NCBI GenBank assembly: GCA_964441025.1
Contig: CAYTXG010000005.1
Span: 1-64,000 of the forward strand
From: JAAZIN01 sp964441025
Lineage (GTDB): Bacteria; Bacillota; Dethiobacteria; DTU022
Reading direction: 5' to 3'
DNA: 64,000 nucleotides
Part shown: piece after piece, positions 34,130-42,573 of the stretch
How positions within the stretch are numbered: position 1 is the stretch's first letter
How the letters are laid out: each line of letters starts with the position of its first letter
Translations under genes and position numbers: made by a program
The notes under the pieces: model-generated
Seen by the model: the letters and a program-made list of their open reading frames with translations, nothing else
Databases searched by the model: none
Told to the model about the DNA's origin: nothing

Positions 34130-34552
34130 GCAAAACAGCAAAACTTTATGTTACCCCTTTGTGGACTATGTGAGTAATGGGCCCGGTGAGCGGAGGATCA
34201 GTCTTTTCGCTGTGGATAACCCTGTGGATAGTGTGAATTACTATTTGTGGAATTACCGGAGAGCCCCGGCTGGCAAGGCATAGGGCTGTCGCTGCTGCAG
34301 CGGATGATTGACATAAACTCTTGACGAAACATCTTTGATAACAGGCCGGCGGCGCTGGAAACCCCGGATAACCCAGATAAGGTTTCCGCCCTGCCGGGCA
34401 TCATATAAAAAGGCGATGACAGGGGGGCGCCTGCTGTTGTAGAATTGGGCTGAAGCGGCCCCCATCAGCTTTGCGGCAGGGCAGCCGTTATAATTTTGGA
34501 GCGTATTTTATACCCGGTTATGGATATAGTCTTCTGAAAGGAGGTGCTGTCG
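34130..34552. other. 423-base intergenic region with DnaA-box-like pair
   Basis: Apart from the two DnaA-box-like 9-mers at 34211-34231 the stretch shows TTGACA (34309) and TTGACG (34321) motifs without matching -10 boxes, and a TATAAT near 34489 that could serve the small ORF downstream. No coding region is supported on either strand. Confidence 0.45.
34211..34231 (+). other. Pair of DnaA-box-like 9-mers
   Basis: TGTGGATAA (34211-34219) is a perfect reverse-orientation DnaA box (TTATCCACA on the minus strand), and TGTGGATAG (34223-34231) differs by one base. They are in the same orientation, 12 bases apart start to start. Related TGTGGACTA (34160) and TGTGGAATT (34246) occur nearby. Confidence 0.45.
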
Positions 34553-34630
34553 GTGGGCAAAAGATGGGTTGGACTACTGCTGTTTCTGCTACCGGCGCTT
34601 CTGGTAATACTGGCGGGCTGCGGTCCTTGA
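34553..34630 (+). CDS. Putative 25-residue lipoprotein (small ORF)
   Basis: A very strong ribosome binding site (AAAGGAGGTG at 34537-34546) stands six bases before a GTG start. The ORF encodes a basic start (GKRW), a hydrophobic stretch of 16 residues (LLLFLLPALLVILAG) and a lipobox LAGC, then stops two residues after the Cys. If processed it would leave a lipid-modified tripeptide. An intrinsic terminator follows. Tiny lipoproteins of the entericidin kind are known in other bacteria, but I recognise no family here. Another view is that it is a decayed lipoprotein gene. Confidence 0.55.
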   Translation: MGKRWVGLLLFLLPALLVILAGCGP

Positions 34631-34672
34631 TAAGGAGAGCGGGAGTGGTCCACTCCCGGGGTTTACATTACT

Positions 34673-34709
34673 CCCCCATATCTCAAAGATATGGGGGATG
34701 TTTCTTTAT
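34673..34709 (+). terminator. Intrinsic terminator after the small lipoprotein ORF
   Basis: A perfect 10-bp stem (CCCCCATATC at 34673-34682, GATATGGGGG at 34688-34697) with loop TCAAA is followed by a T-rich tail (ATGTTTCTTTA). It can also end the convergent asparagine synthetase transcript. Confidence 0.8.
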
Positions 34710-34722
34710 ATAAAATGAGGGC

Positions 34723-36576
34723 TTAGTTGAAGAAGAGACGGTGCCAGAGCAAAAAGACAGCTGCAGTCCAGATTTTACGGGCATAATCGGCCCTGCCCTC
34801 GCAGTGCCGATCCAGCATCTGCTCCAATACGGCAGGGTTGAAGTAGATGCGCGCTGCTTCACTCTGCCAGAGATCTAGCAGCAAATCCCGGTAGTGCCCC
34901 CTGATCCAGGAGGCCAGGGGAACAGGAAAGCCGAGTTTGGGGCGGCGGTAAACTTCCCCGGGGAGGTAGCGCGCCGCCGACATTCTCAGGATATACTTGG
35001 TCATGCCGCGGGCAATCCTGTAGCGGGGCGGAATGGTGGCGGCGAATTCTACCAGGTGATGGTCGAGATAGGGCAGCCCTATCTCCAGCGAGTGGGCGCT
35101 GCTCATCCGGTCGGCCTTGGCCAGGATATCGCCGGGCAGCCAGGTGTAAAAGTCAAGATGCTGCATCCTGGTGGCAGCGCCTGCGCCGGCGCTCTTCCGG
35201 AAGTAGGGTGCTGTGATTTCCCAGGGGGGCGCCCAGCCGGCGGGATAGAGGTCGGTGTTGAGCAGCGAAATTTTTTCTCCCTCTGAAAAGATGAGGGCAT
35301 TTCCATAGTAGCGTCTCTCCAGGGGAGCAGTCGCCCGCCTGAGATAGTTTTTCCCCTTTATCCCGTCGGGAAACTTATCGGCTGCCCCGGCCAGGAGATT
35401 CTTAGCGAACCGGGGCAGTAGCTGCAACGGGGCCAGCGCCGCCGGCTCCCGGTAGATCTCGTAACCGCCGAACACCTCGTCGGCCCCCTCTCCGGAGAGA
35501 ACAGTTTTCACCTCCCGCGCAGCCAGGCCGGCGGCAAAATAGAGGGCAATGGCCGCCGGGTCGGCTACCGGCTCATCCTGGTGCCAGAGGGCGCGGGGCA
35601 GCGCCTCCCAAAACTCTGCAGCGCCGATTTGCTTTTCGCGGTGCTGTGTACCCAGGAAGCCGGCAGTGATCCGGGCCGGCGTCAGCTCATCGTATATGCC
35701 TCCGGCGCAGTCTACCGAGTAGCTTTTGACATGGCCCATGGTGCCGAGCAGGGCTGCGATATTGCTGGAGTCGATGCCGCTGCTTAAAAATGCTCCCGGC
35801 ATCAGTCCTTCGCCGCAGTGCAGGCGCACCGATTCATGGATCAGGCGGGCGGTATTCTCAATAAAATAGGGCAGCGGTTTATTTTCGGGGCGGAAGCGTA
35901 TTTCCCAGTATTTTTTCAGGCTACACTCCCCTCCGCCCCACGTCAGATGATGCGCCGGGCGGAGACGGTATATTCCCTGAAAAGCGGTTTCGGGATCTGG
36001 AAAGTACTGAAAAGTAAGGTAGTGGGGCAGGGCGCCCGTGTTAACCCGGCGCTCAATATGGGGGTATTTCAGCAAGGCTTTCGCTTCAGAAGCGAAAACC
36101 AGCGCTCCATCCTGAGCCACGGCGTAGTAGAGCGGTTTAATGCCGAAGCGGTCCCGGGCCAGGTAGAGTATCTTTGCTTCCTCATCCCAGATGGCCAGGG
36201 CAAAAGGGCCGCGCAGTTTGCGGGGACAGGCCGGCCCTATCTCTTCAAAGAGGTGCAAGGCTACCTCGATGTCCAGGCTTGATCTGAAACGGTGTCCCCG
36301 TGATTTAAGCTCCCGCCTGAGCTGCCTGTGGTTGAAAATAGTCCCGTCACATAGAAGGTGGTAGCGCCCTCTTTCATCGGAAAGCGGAACAGCGGCGGCG
36401 GAACCCCGCTCCCTGTCTCCCGAGGGGAGCAGGCACAGGGAGCTGCCGGCGCTGTTGAAAACACTTTCGGCCCCCCCCCTGCGGTGCTCCATTGTTTGGG
36501 CCATTTCTTCCAGCACCCGGTTGCTGTGGGGCAAAGTATTCCCTCTTGTCGCTGTAAAACCGCAGATCCCGCCCAA
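34723..36576 (-). CDS. asnB: Asparagine synthetase family protein with degenerate glutaminase site
   Basis: Class II asparagine synthetases use an N-terminal Cys exposed after Met removal to hydrolyse glutamine. Here the best start is a TTG at 36576 with GGAGAGGG five bases before it, giving 617 residues that begin MGGICGF where the family has MCGICGF. The nucleophile Cys is therefore Gly. Other glutaminase motifs are also altered: HRGPD reads HRRGGAE and NGEIYN reads DGTIFN. The synthetase half looks sound, with the pyrophosphate loop LSSGIDSS and LSGEGADEVFGGYE. The likely outcome is an ammonia-dependent asparagine synthetase or another amide-forming enzyme. It is monocistronic or leads from the region of the M24 peptidase, which is on the same strand. 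Confidence 0.85.
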   Translation of the reverse strand: MGGICGFTATRGNTLPHSNRVLEEMAQTMEHRRGGAESVFNSAGSSLCLLPSGDRERGSAAAVPLSDERGRYHLLCDGTIFNHRQLRRELKSRGHRFRSSLDIEVALHLFEEIGPACPRKLRGPFALAIWDEEAKILYLARDRFGIKPLYYAVAQDGALVFASEAKALLKYPHIERRVNTGALPHYLTFQYFPDPETAFQGIYRLRPAHHLTWGGGECSLKKYWEIRFRPENKPLPYFIENTARLIHESVRLHCGEGLMPGAFLSSGIDSSNIAALLGTMGHVKSYSVDCAGGIYDELTPARITAGFLGTQHREKQIGAAEFWEALPRALWHQDEPVADPAAIALYFAAGLAAREVKTVLSGEGADEVFGGYEIYREPAALAPLQLLPRFAKNLLAGAADKFPDGIKGKNYLRRATAPLERRYYGNALIFSEGEKISLLNTDLYPAGWAPPWEITAPYFRKSAGAGAATRMQHLDFYTWLPGDILAKADRMSSAHSLEIGLPYLDHHLVEFAATIPPRYRIARGMTKYILRMSAARYLPGEVYRRPKLGFPVPLASWIRGHYRDLLLDLWQSEAARIYFNPAVLEQMLDRHCEGRADYARKIWTAAVFLLWHRLFFN

Positions 36577-36646
36577 AGCTGACCCTCTCCAGAACAGTTT
36601 ACTAATTTCTGTGAACATTACAGCTTATGCCGCTGTGGAGCCTTTG

Positions 36647-37852
36647 TTACAGAATTTGCAGGGCGTCGTCAAAACGGGTGATCTGCTCCAGTTTGCCGGG
36701 ACGGACCACAAAGGTATCTTCGATACCCACAGCGCCCTCACCGGGGAAAACGAATTTCGGTTCTAGGGCGAAAACCATGCCCTCGCTGAGGGTAAAATCA
36801 TAGCCGCGGGCAATTACCGGCAGTTCGTCCAGTTCCAGGCCCACGCCGTGTCCAATAAATGAAACCTTCTCGTCTGCTCCCATGAAATGGTCCTCCAGAC
36901 CCGCTGCGGAGGCGATTTCAAAAGCGCGCCGGTAGAGTGCAGCGCCGTTTGCTCCCTCCATGCCCCTGCTGATAAGTTCGTTTTTTATCTGTAAAGCCGT
37001 CTCGTAAGCCCTTTGCAGCTTTGCCGCAGGTTTCCCCGGGCAGAAGATGCGGGTCTGATCTACCATGTAGCCGTTGAGCACGGTAACATAGTCCACGAGC
37101 ACCGGTTCGCCCTGCCTGATCTCCCGGGCGCCGGCGCCCTGGGGGTAGGAGGGATTCAGCCCGCTGCCTCCCGTAGGCCCGTTGAAAAAACTGGGTACGG
37201 CGGCGCCCCCGCCGGCCATGGTGTGGCTGAAAAACATCTCCTGGTTGAAGCCGCGCATGCGGATGGCCCCCTGGTGGCCGCGCTTGCGGGCGAAGGCCTC
37301 CAGCTCTGCCGCCAGTTCGATCTCCTTTATGCCCGCCCGGCAGATCTCCCGCGCGTGTTTGAAGACAGCCTCACCAAGTGCCGCTGCCTGCTGAAGCTGC
37401 GACAGTTCATAGGCGGACTTCACCGCCCTCACACTGCGTATCAGGGGTGAAATATCGGTGATGGGCAGCGGGGCTAAAAGTTTTTCATAGCGCCTGAATA
37501 GATTTACCGGGAGCAGATCCAGTTCCAGTCCGACCGGGTTGGTTCTCCCTGGCGCCGCTTTGACTGTTTCCGCCAGTTCATCCCATCCCGCAAATTGATC
37601 AATTCTGTTCAGGCTGCTTTCGGAGCGGGCACGCTGCAGATTCCGCCTCACCATCAGGACTGCTTCGCCCTCTGCCGGAATAAACAGGTGGGCGTCCTGC
37701 GCCGTGCCGCTGAAATAGAAGAGATCGGCCCGCTGCACGATGAGGGCGCCGCCGATTCCCTGCTCCCGCATCTGCACCTGCAGCTTACTCCTGCGCTGCT
37801 CCAGTTCCTCCAGAGGCATTCTCATTTGCTCCATTCTCATTCTCCCTCCCAT
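36647..37852 (-). CDS. M24 family aminopeptidase (Xaa-Pro peptidase-like)
   Basis: The 401-residue protein has an N-terminal creatinase-like domain and a C-terminal pita-bread domain. The five metal ligands can be placed: Asp in VLVDYVTVLNG and in MVDQTR, His in FIGHGVGLELDE, Glu in FALEPKF, and Glu in VGIEDTF. Such enzymes are cytoplasmic dimetal peptidases that remove N-terminal residues before proline, or act on related substrates. The N-terminus is Met-rich with several possible starts (MGGRMRMEQMRM). The gene lies upstream of the asparagine synthetase gene on the same strand with a gap of 70 bases. Confidence 0.9.
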   Translation of the reverse strand: MGGRMRMEQMRMPLEELEQRRSKLQVQMREQGIGGALIVQRADLFYFSGTAQDAHLFIPAEGEAVLMVRRNLQRARSESSLNRIDQFAGWDELAETVKAAPGRTNPVGLELDLLPVNLFRRYEKLLAPLPITDISPLIRSVRAVKSAYELSQLQQAAALGEAVFKHAREICRAGIKEIELAAELEAFARKRGHQGAIRMRGFNQEMFFSHTMAGGGAAVPSFFNGPTGGSGLNPSYPQGAGAREIRQGEPVLVDYVTVLNGYMVDQTRIFCPGKPAAKLQRAYETALQIKNELISRGMEGANGAALYRRAFEIASAAGLEDHFMGADEKVSFIGHGVGLELDELPVIARGYDFTLSEGMVFALEPKFVFPGEGAVGIEDTFVVRPGKLEQITRFDDALQIL

Positions 37853-37862
37853 GGGACCCCGC

Positions 37863-37891
37863 GGGACACCAGGGACGTACCTTCTTGTCCC
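37863..37891 (-). repeat. REP-like palindrome, inverted copy, 3' side of the transposase gene
   Basis: The 29-base element has outer arms GGGACACC and TTGTCCC and a GGGACGTACC core. Its reverse complement agrees with the unit at 38810-38838 at 23 of 29 positions. Confidence 0.7.
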
Positions 37892-37909
37892 ACAAATGCC
37901 GCTTTTAGG

Positions 37910-38704
37910 TCAGCGAATTCTGGAAATTGTACTTTTACTCAGCTCCAGCAGTTTTCCAATTCTTCTAAGGGGCAAGCCCGATTTCTCGATTAATACACCA
38001 ATCAGCTCGTTTCTAATATTTACGTTGGATCTGATTTTTAATTTTTCTATGTTCATGTTTCGTTCGCGCAAATATTTATCGATAAAGGCCCGGGCATTGC
38101 GCTCTTTAGCAAACATGTCTTCTTCTTCTCCCTTGAGGTGATCGTTGAAGATTTCATCATCAATTCTGTTTGTAAATTTCATCAGTTCCGGGATTGATTT
38201 TTCCAGGTCCGGCGAAAACATGTTTAGTAGAAACCGGCATTCAACCAGGTCGTCTTTGCCATCGAAACGAAGATATGAGCCGTAGCTGCTCCAGGGATAT
38301 TGGGAGGCTTCATTTACCAGTTTGGCTGCCACGGGATTGTTGTGCACATACTTTACCGCAGTGAGAAAATAGGCTTCATCTTCAATGGCTTCGCTTCGGA
38401 ATCTACCTTGAAATAGATGGCCCACCCGATCATACTTTTTATTAAAATACATTGCATAGGCGGTATTCAGGGACGACATGATCGAAGAGATCCCTGCATC
38501 TTTTTCATTGAGCACAGCGTGATAGTGGCTTTTCATCAAGCAGTATGCATAGAGCGTAAATAACTTTTCCTTTTGTTTTTTTCTTAGAAGATCAAGGAAA
38601 CGCTCATGGTCTTCGTTATCTAAAAAAATGGGCTTCTTCTCATTGCCCCGGCTTACAACATGATAAATTTTGCTTGAGCTTATGATTCTCCTTACTCTCG
38701 GCAT
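37910..38704 (-). CDS. REP-associated tyrosine transposase (RAYT, Y1/IS200-like)
   Basis: The 264-residue protein has the single-strand transposase fold. It contains the HUH motif KSHYHAVL (His60, His62), the region GHLFQGRFRSEAI, and the catalytic Tyr119 in VKYVHNNPVAAKL. A C-terminal helix-turn-helix follows (SGLPLRRIGKLLELSKSTISRI). The N-terminal YHVVSRGNEKKPIF is typical of RAYTs. Unlike an insertion sequence it is not bounded by transposon ends. Instead it lies among short palindromes of the type these enzymes cut and copy. No frameshift is visible and it may be active. The base composition is richer in A+T than the neighbours, consistent with a separate origin. Confidence 0.92.
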   Translation of the reverse strand: MPRVRRIISSSKIYHVVSRGNEKKPIFLDNEDHERFLDLLRKKQKEKLFTLYAYCLMKSHYHAVLNEKDAGISSIMSSLNTAYAMYFNKKYDRVGHLFQGRFRSEAIEDEAYFLTAVKYVHNNPVAAKLVNEASQYPWSSYGSYLRFDGKDDLVECRFLLNMFSPDLEKSIPELMKFTNRIDDEIFNDHLKGEEEDMFAKERNARAFIDKYLRERNMNIEKLKIRSNVNIRNELIGVLIEKSGLPLRRIGKLLELSKSTISRIR

Positions 38705-38809
38705 TTTTTACTACCCTCCTTTTAGCCTCATGTATAATCTTATAGTAATATCAGATAATTGCAATGGGCAGATGGCGCCGGCAATTCGGAATGTGATTAA
38801 AGTTAAAAT

Positions 38810-38838
38810 GGGACGAACAGGACCGTCCCCGGTGTCCC
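38810..38838 (+). repeat. REP-like palindrome next to the transposase gene, unit 1
   Basis: The 29-base unit has arms GGGAC and GTCCC and a core AGGACCGTCCCC. It differs at one position from the unit at 54789-54817. Confidence 0.8.
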
Positions 38839-38859
38839 TTTATGGGGGATGGGAAAGGG

Positions 38860-38898
38860 AAAGTGGGACAGACAGGACCGTCCCTGCTGTCCCACTTT
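38860..38898 (+). repeat. REP-like palindrome next to the transposase gene, unit 2
   Basis: Arms AAAGTGGGACAG (38860-38871) and CTGTCCCACTTT (38887-38898) pair perfectly around a core ACAGGACCGTCCCTG. Its inner 29 bases agree with unit 1 at 25 of 29 positions. It lies 18 bases after the thiolase stop and could also stop that transcript. Confidence 0.82.
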
Positions 38899-38915
38899 CG
38901 ATCATGCGGTGTGAA

Positions 38916-40100
38916 CTAGACGATTTCGAAAAGACCGGCGGCGCCCATGCCGCCCCCGATGCACATGGAGACAACACCGAAACGACCGCCCCGCCGTCTC
39001 AGTTCATGGATCAGGCTCGCGGTGAGCTTGGCTCCGGTGCAGCCCAGGGGGTGGCCCAGGGCGATAGCCCCGCCGTTAACATTGACCTTATCCATGATCT
39101 TGTCCAGGCCGAGCTCGCGCATGCAGTAAAGCGCCTGGGAGGCGAAGGCTTCGTTCAGTTCAAAAAGATCGATATCCTCTATCTTCATACCTGTCAGTTT
39201 CATCAGCTTGGGGATGGCCATGGAGGGGCCCACGCCCATGACATCGGGCGGGCATCCGGCCACGGCATAGCCGCGGAATACCGCCATCGGTTTCAGGCCC
39301 AGAGCGGCCGCTTTTTCAGCCGACATAACCACTGCCGCCGCCGCCCCGTCGCTTGTCTGCGAGGAGTTGCCGGCGGTGACGCAGCCGCCCATTTTGAAGG
39401 CCGGGCGCAGCCTGGCCAGCGCCTCCAGGGAAGTATCAGGGCGGACCCCTTCGTCGGTATCGAAAATAAATTCCTTTTCGACGACCTTGCCGTCGGGACC
39501 CGGTTGGCGGTCGACCACCTTGATGGGCAGGATTTCCTCCTTGAACCGGCCCTCTTTGATCGCTGCCGCTGCATTCTGGTGGCTGCGCAAAGCCAGTTTG
39601 TCCTGATCCTCGCGGGAGATGTTGTGACGTTCGGCCACGTTTTCAGCGGTAATCCCCATGGGGGTGTAGGCCTCGATGAGGGTCTCGGCGAGAACGGGGC
39701 TCGGGGAGACCTTGTTGCCTCCCATGGGCACCATGCTCATGCTTTCCACCCCGCCGGCAACGATTACTTCGGCGAAGCCGCACATAATTCTCTCAGCGGC
39801 GGAGGCGATGGACTGCAGCCCCGAGGAGCAGAAGCGGTTCACCGTCTGCCCCGGTACAGAGTCGGGAAGTCCTGCCTGCAGTGCAGCCAGGCGGCCCACA
39901 TTCATCCCTTGCTCGGCCTCGGGAAAGGCGCAGCCGAGGATAACATCATCTATCTCTGCCGGATCAAGACCCTTGGCGCGTTTCAGAGCTTCTTTGATCA
40001 CTTCGGAGGCCAGGTAATCGGGCCGGGTGAAGCGCAGCACGCCCCGCGGCGCCCTGCCAACGGCGGTACGGACGCTGGAGACAATAACAGCTTCTTTCAT
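38916..40100 (-). CDS. fadA: Acetyl-CoA C-acyltransferase (thiolase)
   Basis: Thiolase cleaves 3-ketoacyl-CoA with CoA to acetyl-CoA and a shortened acyl-CoA, or runs in the condensing direction. The 394 residues carry the nucleophile Cys91 (NRFCSSGLQS), His350 (ALGHPLGCTG) and Cys380 (SMCIGGGMG). ELNEAFA is also present. The gene lies 12 bases after the multifunctional dehydrogenase gene, under the same TetR-linked promoter, an arrangement like fadN-fadA of Bacillus. This favours a beta-oxidation role over simple acetoacetyl-CoA synthesis. Confidence 0.94.
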   Translation of the reverse strand: MKEAVIVSSVRTAVGRAPRGVLRFTRPDYLASEVIKEALKRAKGLDPAEIDDVILGCAFPEAEQGMNVGRLAALQAGLPDSVPGQTVNRFCSSGLQSIASAAERIMCGFAEVIVAGGVESMSMVPMGGNKVSPSPVLAETLIEAYTPMGITAENVAERHNISREDQDKLALRSHQNAAAAIKEGRFKEEILPIKVVDRQPGPDGKVVEKEFIFDTDEGVRPDTSLEALARLRPAFKMGGCVTAGNSSQTSDGAAAAVVMSAEKAAALGLKPMAVFRGYAVAGCPPDVMGVGPSMAIPKLMKLTGMKIEDIDLFELNEAFASQALYCMRELGLDKIMDKVNVNGGAIALGHPLGCTGAKLTASLIHELRRRGGRFGVVSMCIGGGMGAAGLFEIV

Positions 40101-40112
40101 TTCAATACCTCC

Positions 40113-42524
40113 TTAGTTCCTTACTGCTCTGCCCGTGGTGAGCAGGGACATGATCCGTTCCTGGGTCTTCTCTTCTCCGATCAGGCGCAGGAAAGCTTCG
40201 CGTTCAATATCCAGGAGATACTGTTCGCTGACCATGGTTTTCGGTCTGATATTGCCGCCGCAGAGAACAAAGGCTATCTCCATAGCGATCTTCATATCAT
40301 GATCGCTGACATAGTTCCCCCAGCGCATGTTCTGCACCCCCGCTTTGAAGGCGGCGATACCATAGTCGCCCAGGGCGGGAACTGACTTTGTCTGCGGCGG
40401 TTCATACCCCTCTTTGAGCATGCCGAGGACAGTCTGCTTGGCTTCGTGGATCAGGAAATGCTGGTTGACCGAGATTTTGTCCGTCCTGCGCATAAAGCCC
40501 AGCTCCTGGGCGTGGCGGGCGCTGGTGGAAACCGTGGCCATGGCAACAGCCTCGAAGGCTTTCTGCACGAAGGGGAGCAGATCTACATCAACCCCTTCGG
40601 GGACTCCCTCAATGAAACGGTAGAGCAGCTCCTTATTTCCGCCGCCGCCCGGCAGCAGCCCGACACCCATCTCCACCTGGCCCATGTAAGTTTCAGCAGC
40701 GGCATGGATCCGGTCGCAGTGCAGGATGATCTCCATACCGCCGCCCAGGGTCATCTGGAATGGTGCGGCCACGACAGGTACGCGTGAATATTTCACAGTC
40801 ATCAAGGCATCCTGGAAATCCTTGACGGATTGGTTCAGCATATCCCAGTCGCCGCCCTGGGCTGCCATCAGGAGCAGCGCAACATTGGCGCCGACGCAGA
40901 AGTTTCCGCTCTGGTTGCTGATGACCATGCCAGAAAAGTTTTTCTCAGTCTCCTCAACGGCTTCAAAGATAAACTGGGTAAAAAGCGGGGAAATAGCCTG
41001 CTGCGGGCTGTGCATCTCCAGGCAGACCACTCCGTCGCCGAGATCGATCAGGCTGCCGTCGTCATTGCCCTTGACCAGCTTGTTCTGCTTTTTCAGTGCA
41101 GGCAGGCTGATTACCTCTGTACTCAACGGAACAGGCTTATAGCTCTTTGAGGCGATATCGTAGAATGAAAGGGCCCCGGCGTCGTCTTCCTTATAGAAGC
41201 TTTCATTGCCGCCGCCCAGCATCTCCTCGATGTAAGCGGGGATCTTTTCGCCCTCATTCTTCATCCGCTCCACGCTTTCCCTCAGGCCGATGGCATCCCA
41301 GCTGGCAAAGGGTCCCAGTTTCCAGTTAAAGCCCCAGCTCATGGCCCGGTCAACATTGACAACATCATCGGCGATCTCAGGAATTCGGTTTGCAGAGTAT
41401 AGCAGCAGCTTCTTCATTAAACTCCAGGAAAATTTGCCGGCCTCATCATCGGAATTGACCAGCATCTTAAGGCCGTCTTTTAAGCCGGCATCCTTGGTCT
41501 TTTTAAGAATGTCGAACCTTGCCTTTTCCCGGGGGCGGTATTCCAGTTTTTCGTAATCAATAGCAAAAATCTCGGAGCCGCCCTCACCCCGGACCTTCTT
41601 GTAGAAGCCCTGCTTGGTTTTATCGCCAAGCAGCTTCTGCTCAACCATTTTTTTCAGAAATTCGGGTATCTCCATATCCTCTTTTTCCACGGGATCATCG
41701 GACTTGTCTATGCAGGTCTGAGCTACATGGCAGAATGTGTCGAGCCCGACCATGTCCATGGTCCGGAACGAGGCGCTCTTGGGATGGCCCATGGGCGGCC
41801 CGGTAATGGCGTCAACCTGCTCGATGGTCATCTTTTCCCGGAGCATGAGCTTTATTGTCTGGACCATGGCATAGGTCCCGATACGGTTGGCAATAAAGTT
41901 TGGTGTATCCTTGGCAAAAACGACCCCTTTACCGAGGCCCTTTTCACAGAAACGGTGCATGTACTCCATTACTTCGGGCAGCGTCTCGCGGCAGGGAATG
42001 AGTTCAAGAAGTTTCATGTAACGGGGCGGGTTGAAGAAATGGGTACCCAGAAAATACTTGCGGAATTCAGCTGAACACTCCGTAACCATCTCATTGATGG
42101 AGAGGCCTGATGTGTTGGAGCTGACAATGGTTCCCGGGGTCCAGTTGGCTTCAACATTTTTGAAGACCTTTTTCTTGATATCCATATTTTCAACGATGAC
42201 TTCGATGATCCAGTCGCAATCTTTCAGCCTGGCCATGTCGTCTTCAAAGTTGCCCGGGGTGATCAGTTCCACGTTTGATTTGCGGTAGAGCGGGTTCAGC
42301 TTCTGCTTGAGCAGGCCATCTTTTCCCATGATGGCGAGGCGGTTGCGCACCTGCGGGCTCTTAAGATCCAACCCCTTCTTCTTTTCGTCGGGGGTAAGCT
42401 CGCGGGGAACGATGTCCAACAGGTAAACCGGGAGACCCACATTGGCCAGATGGGCGGCGATGGTGGCGCCCATGACTCCGGCGCCAAGCACAGCGGCGCT
42501 CCTAATCTCTTTCACGGCCATCAA
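40113..42524 (-). CDS. fadN: 3-hydroxyacyl-CoA dehydrogenase / enoyl-CoA hydratase (FadN-like)
   Basis: This 803-residue two-function enzyme has the dehydrogenase first and the hydratase last. The NAD-binding motif is GAGVMGATIA (14-23). TNTSG-type signatures appear as SSNTSGLSINEM, and the dehydrogenase catalytic region as GTHFFNPPRYM and FIANRIGTYA. The hydratase half has an oxyanion block QSGNFCVGANVALL and MTLGGGMEIILHCD with VGLLPGGGG. The order is that of FadN, opposite to Escherichia FadB. No acyl-CoA dehydrogenase or acyl-CoA ligase is in the window, so the pathway must be completed elsewhere. AGGAGG lies just before the ATG. Confidence 0.94.
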   Translation of the reverse strand: MMAVKEIRSAAVLGAGVMGATIAAHLANVGLPVYLLDIVPRELTPDEKKKGLDLKSPQVRNRLAIMGKDGLLKQKLNPLYRKSNVELITPGNFEDDMARLKDCDWIIEVIVENMDIKKKVFKNVEANWTPGTIVSSNTSGLSINEMVTECSAEFRKYFLGTHFFNPPRYMKLLELIPCRETLPEVMEYMHRFCEKGLGKGVVFAKDTPNFIANRIGTYAMVQTIKLMLREKMTIEQVDAITGPPMGHPKSASFRTMDMVGLDTFCHVAQTCIDKSDDPVEKEDMEIPEFLKKMVEQKLLGDKTKQGFYKKVRGEGGSEIFAIDYEKLEYRPREKARFDILKKTKDAGLKDGLKMLVNSDDEAGKFSWSLMKKLLLYSANRIPEIADDVVNVDRAMSWGFNWKLGPFASWDAIGLRESVERMKNEGEKIPAYIEEMLGGGNESFYKEDDAGALSFYDIASKSYKPVPLSTEVISLPALKKQNKLVKGNDDGSLIDLGDGVVCLEMHSPQQAISPLFTQFIFEAVEETEKNFSGMVISNQSGNFCVGANVALLLMAAQGGDWDMLNQSVKDFQDALMTVKYSRVPVVAAPFQMTLGGGMEIILHCDRIHAAAETYMGQVEMGVGLLPGGGGNKELLYRFIEGVPEGVDVDLLPFVQKAFEAVAMATVSTSARHAQELGFMRRTDKISVNQHFLIHEAKQTVLGMLKEGYEPPQTKSVPALGDYGIAAFKAGVQNMRWGNYVSDHDMKIAMEIAFVLCGGNIRPKTMVSEQYLLDIEREAFLRLIGEEKTQERIMSLLTTGRAVRN

Positions 42525-42573
42525 AATACCTCCTTTTTACTCTTATTCTTTGTCTCCTCACTGAATAGGGAAA

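Noticed and set aside
38670..40385. Long plus-strand open frame opposite the thiolase gene
   Set aside because: It is a GC-rich shadow without ribosome binding site or recognisable motif, while the minus-strand thiolase has all catalytic residues.
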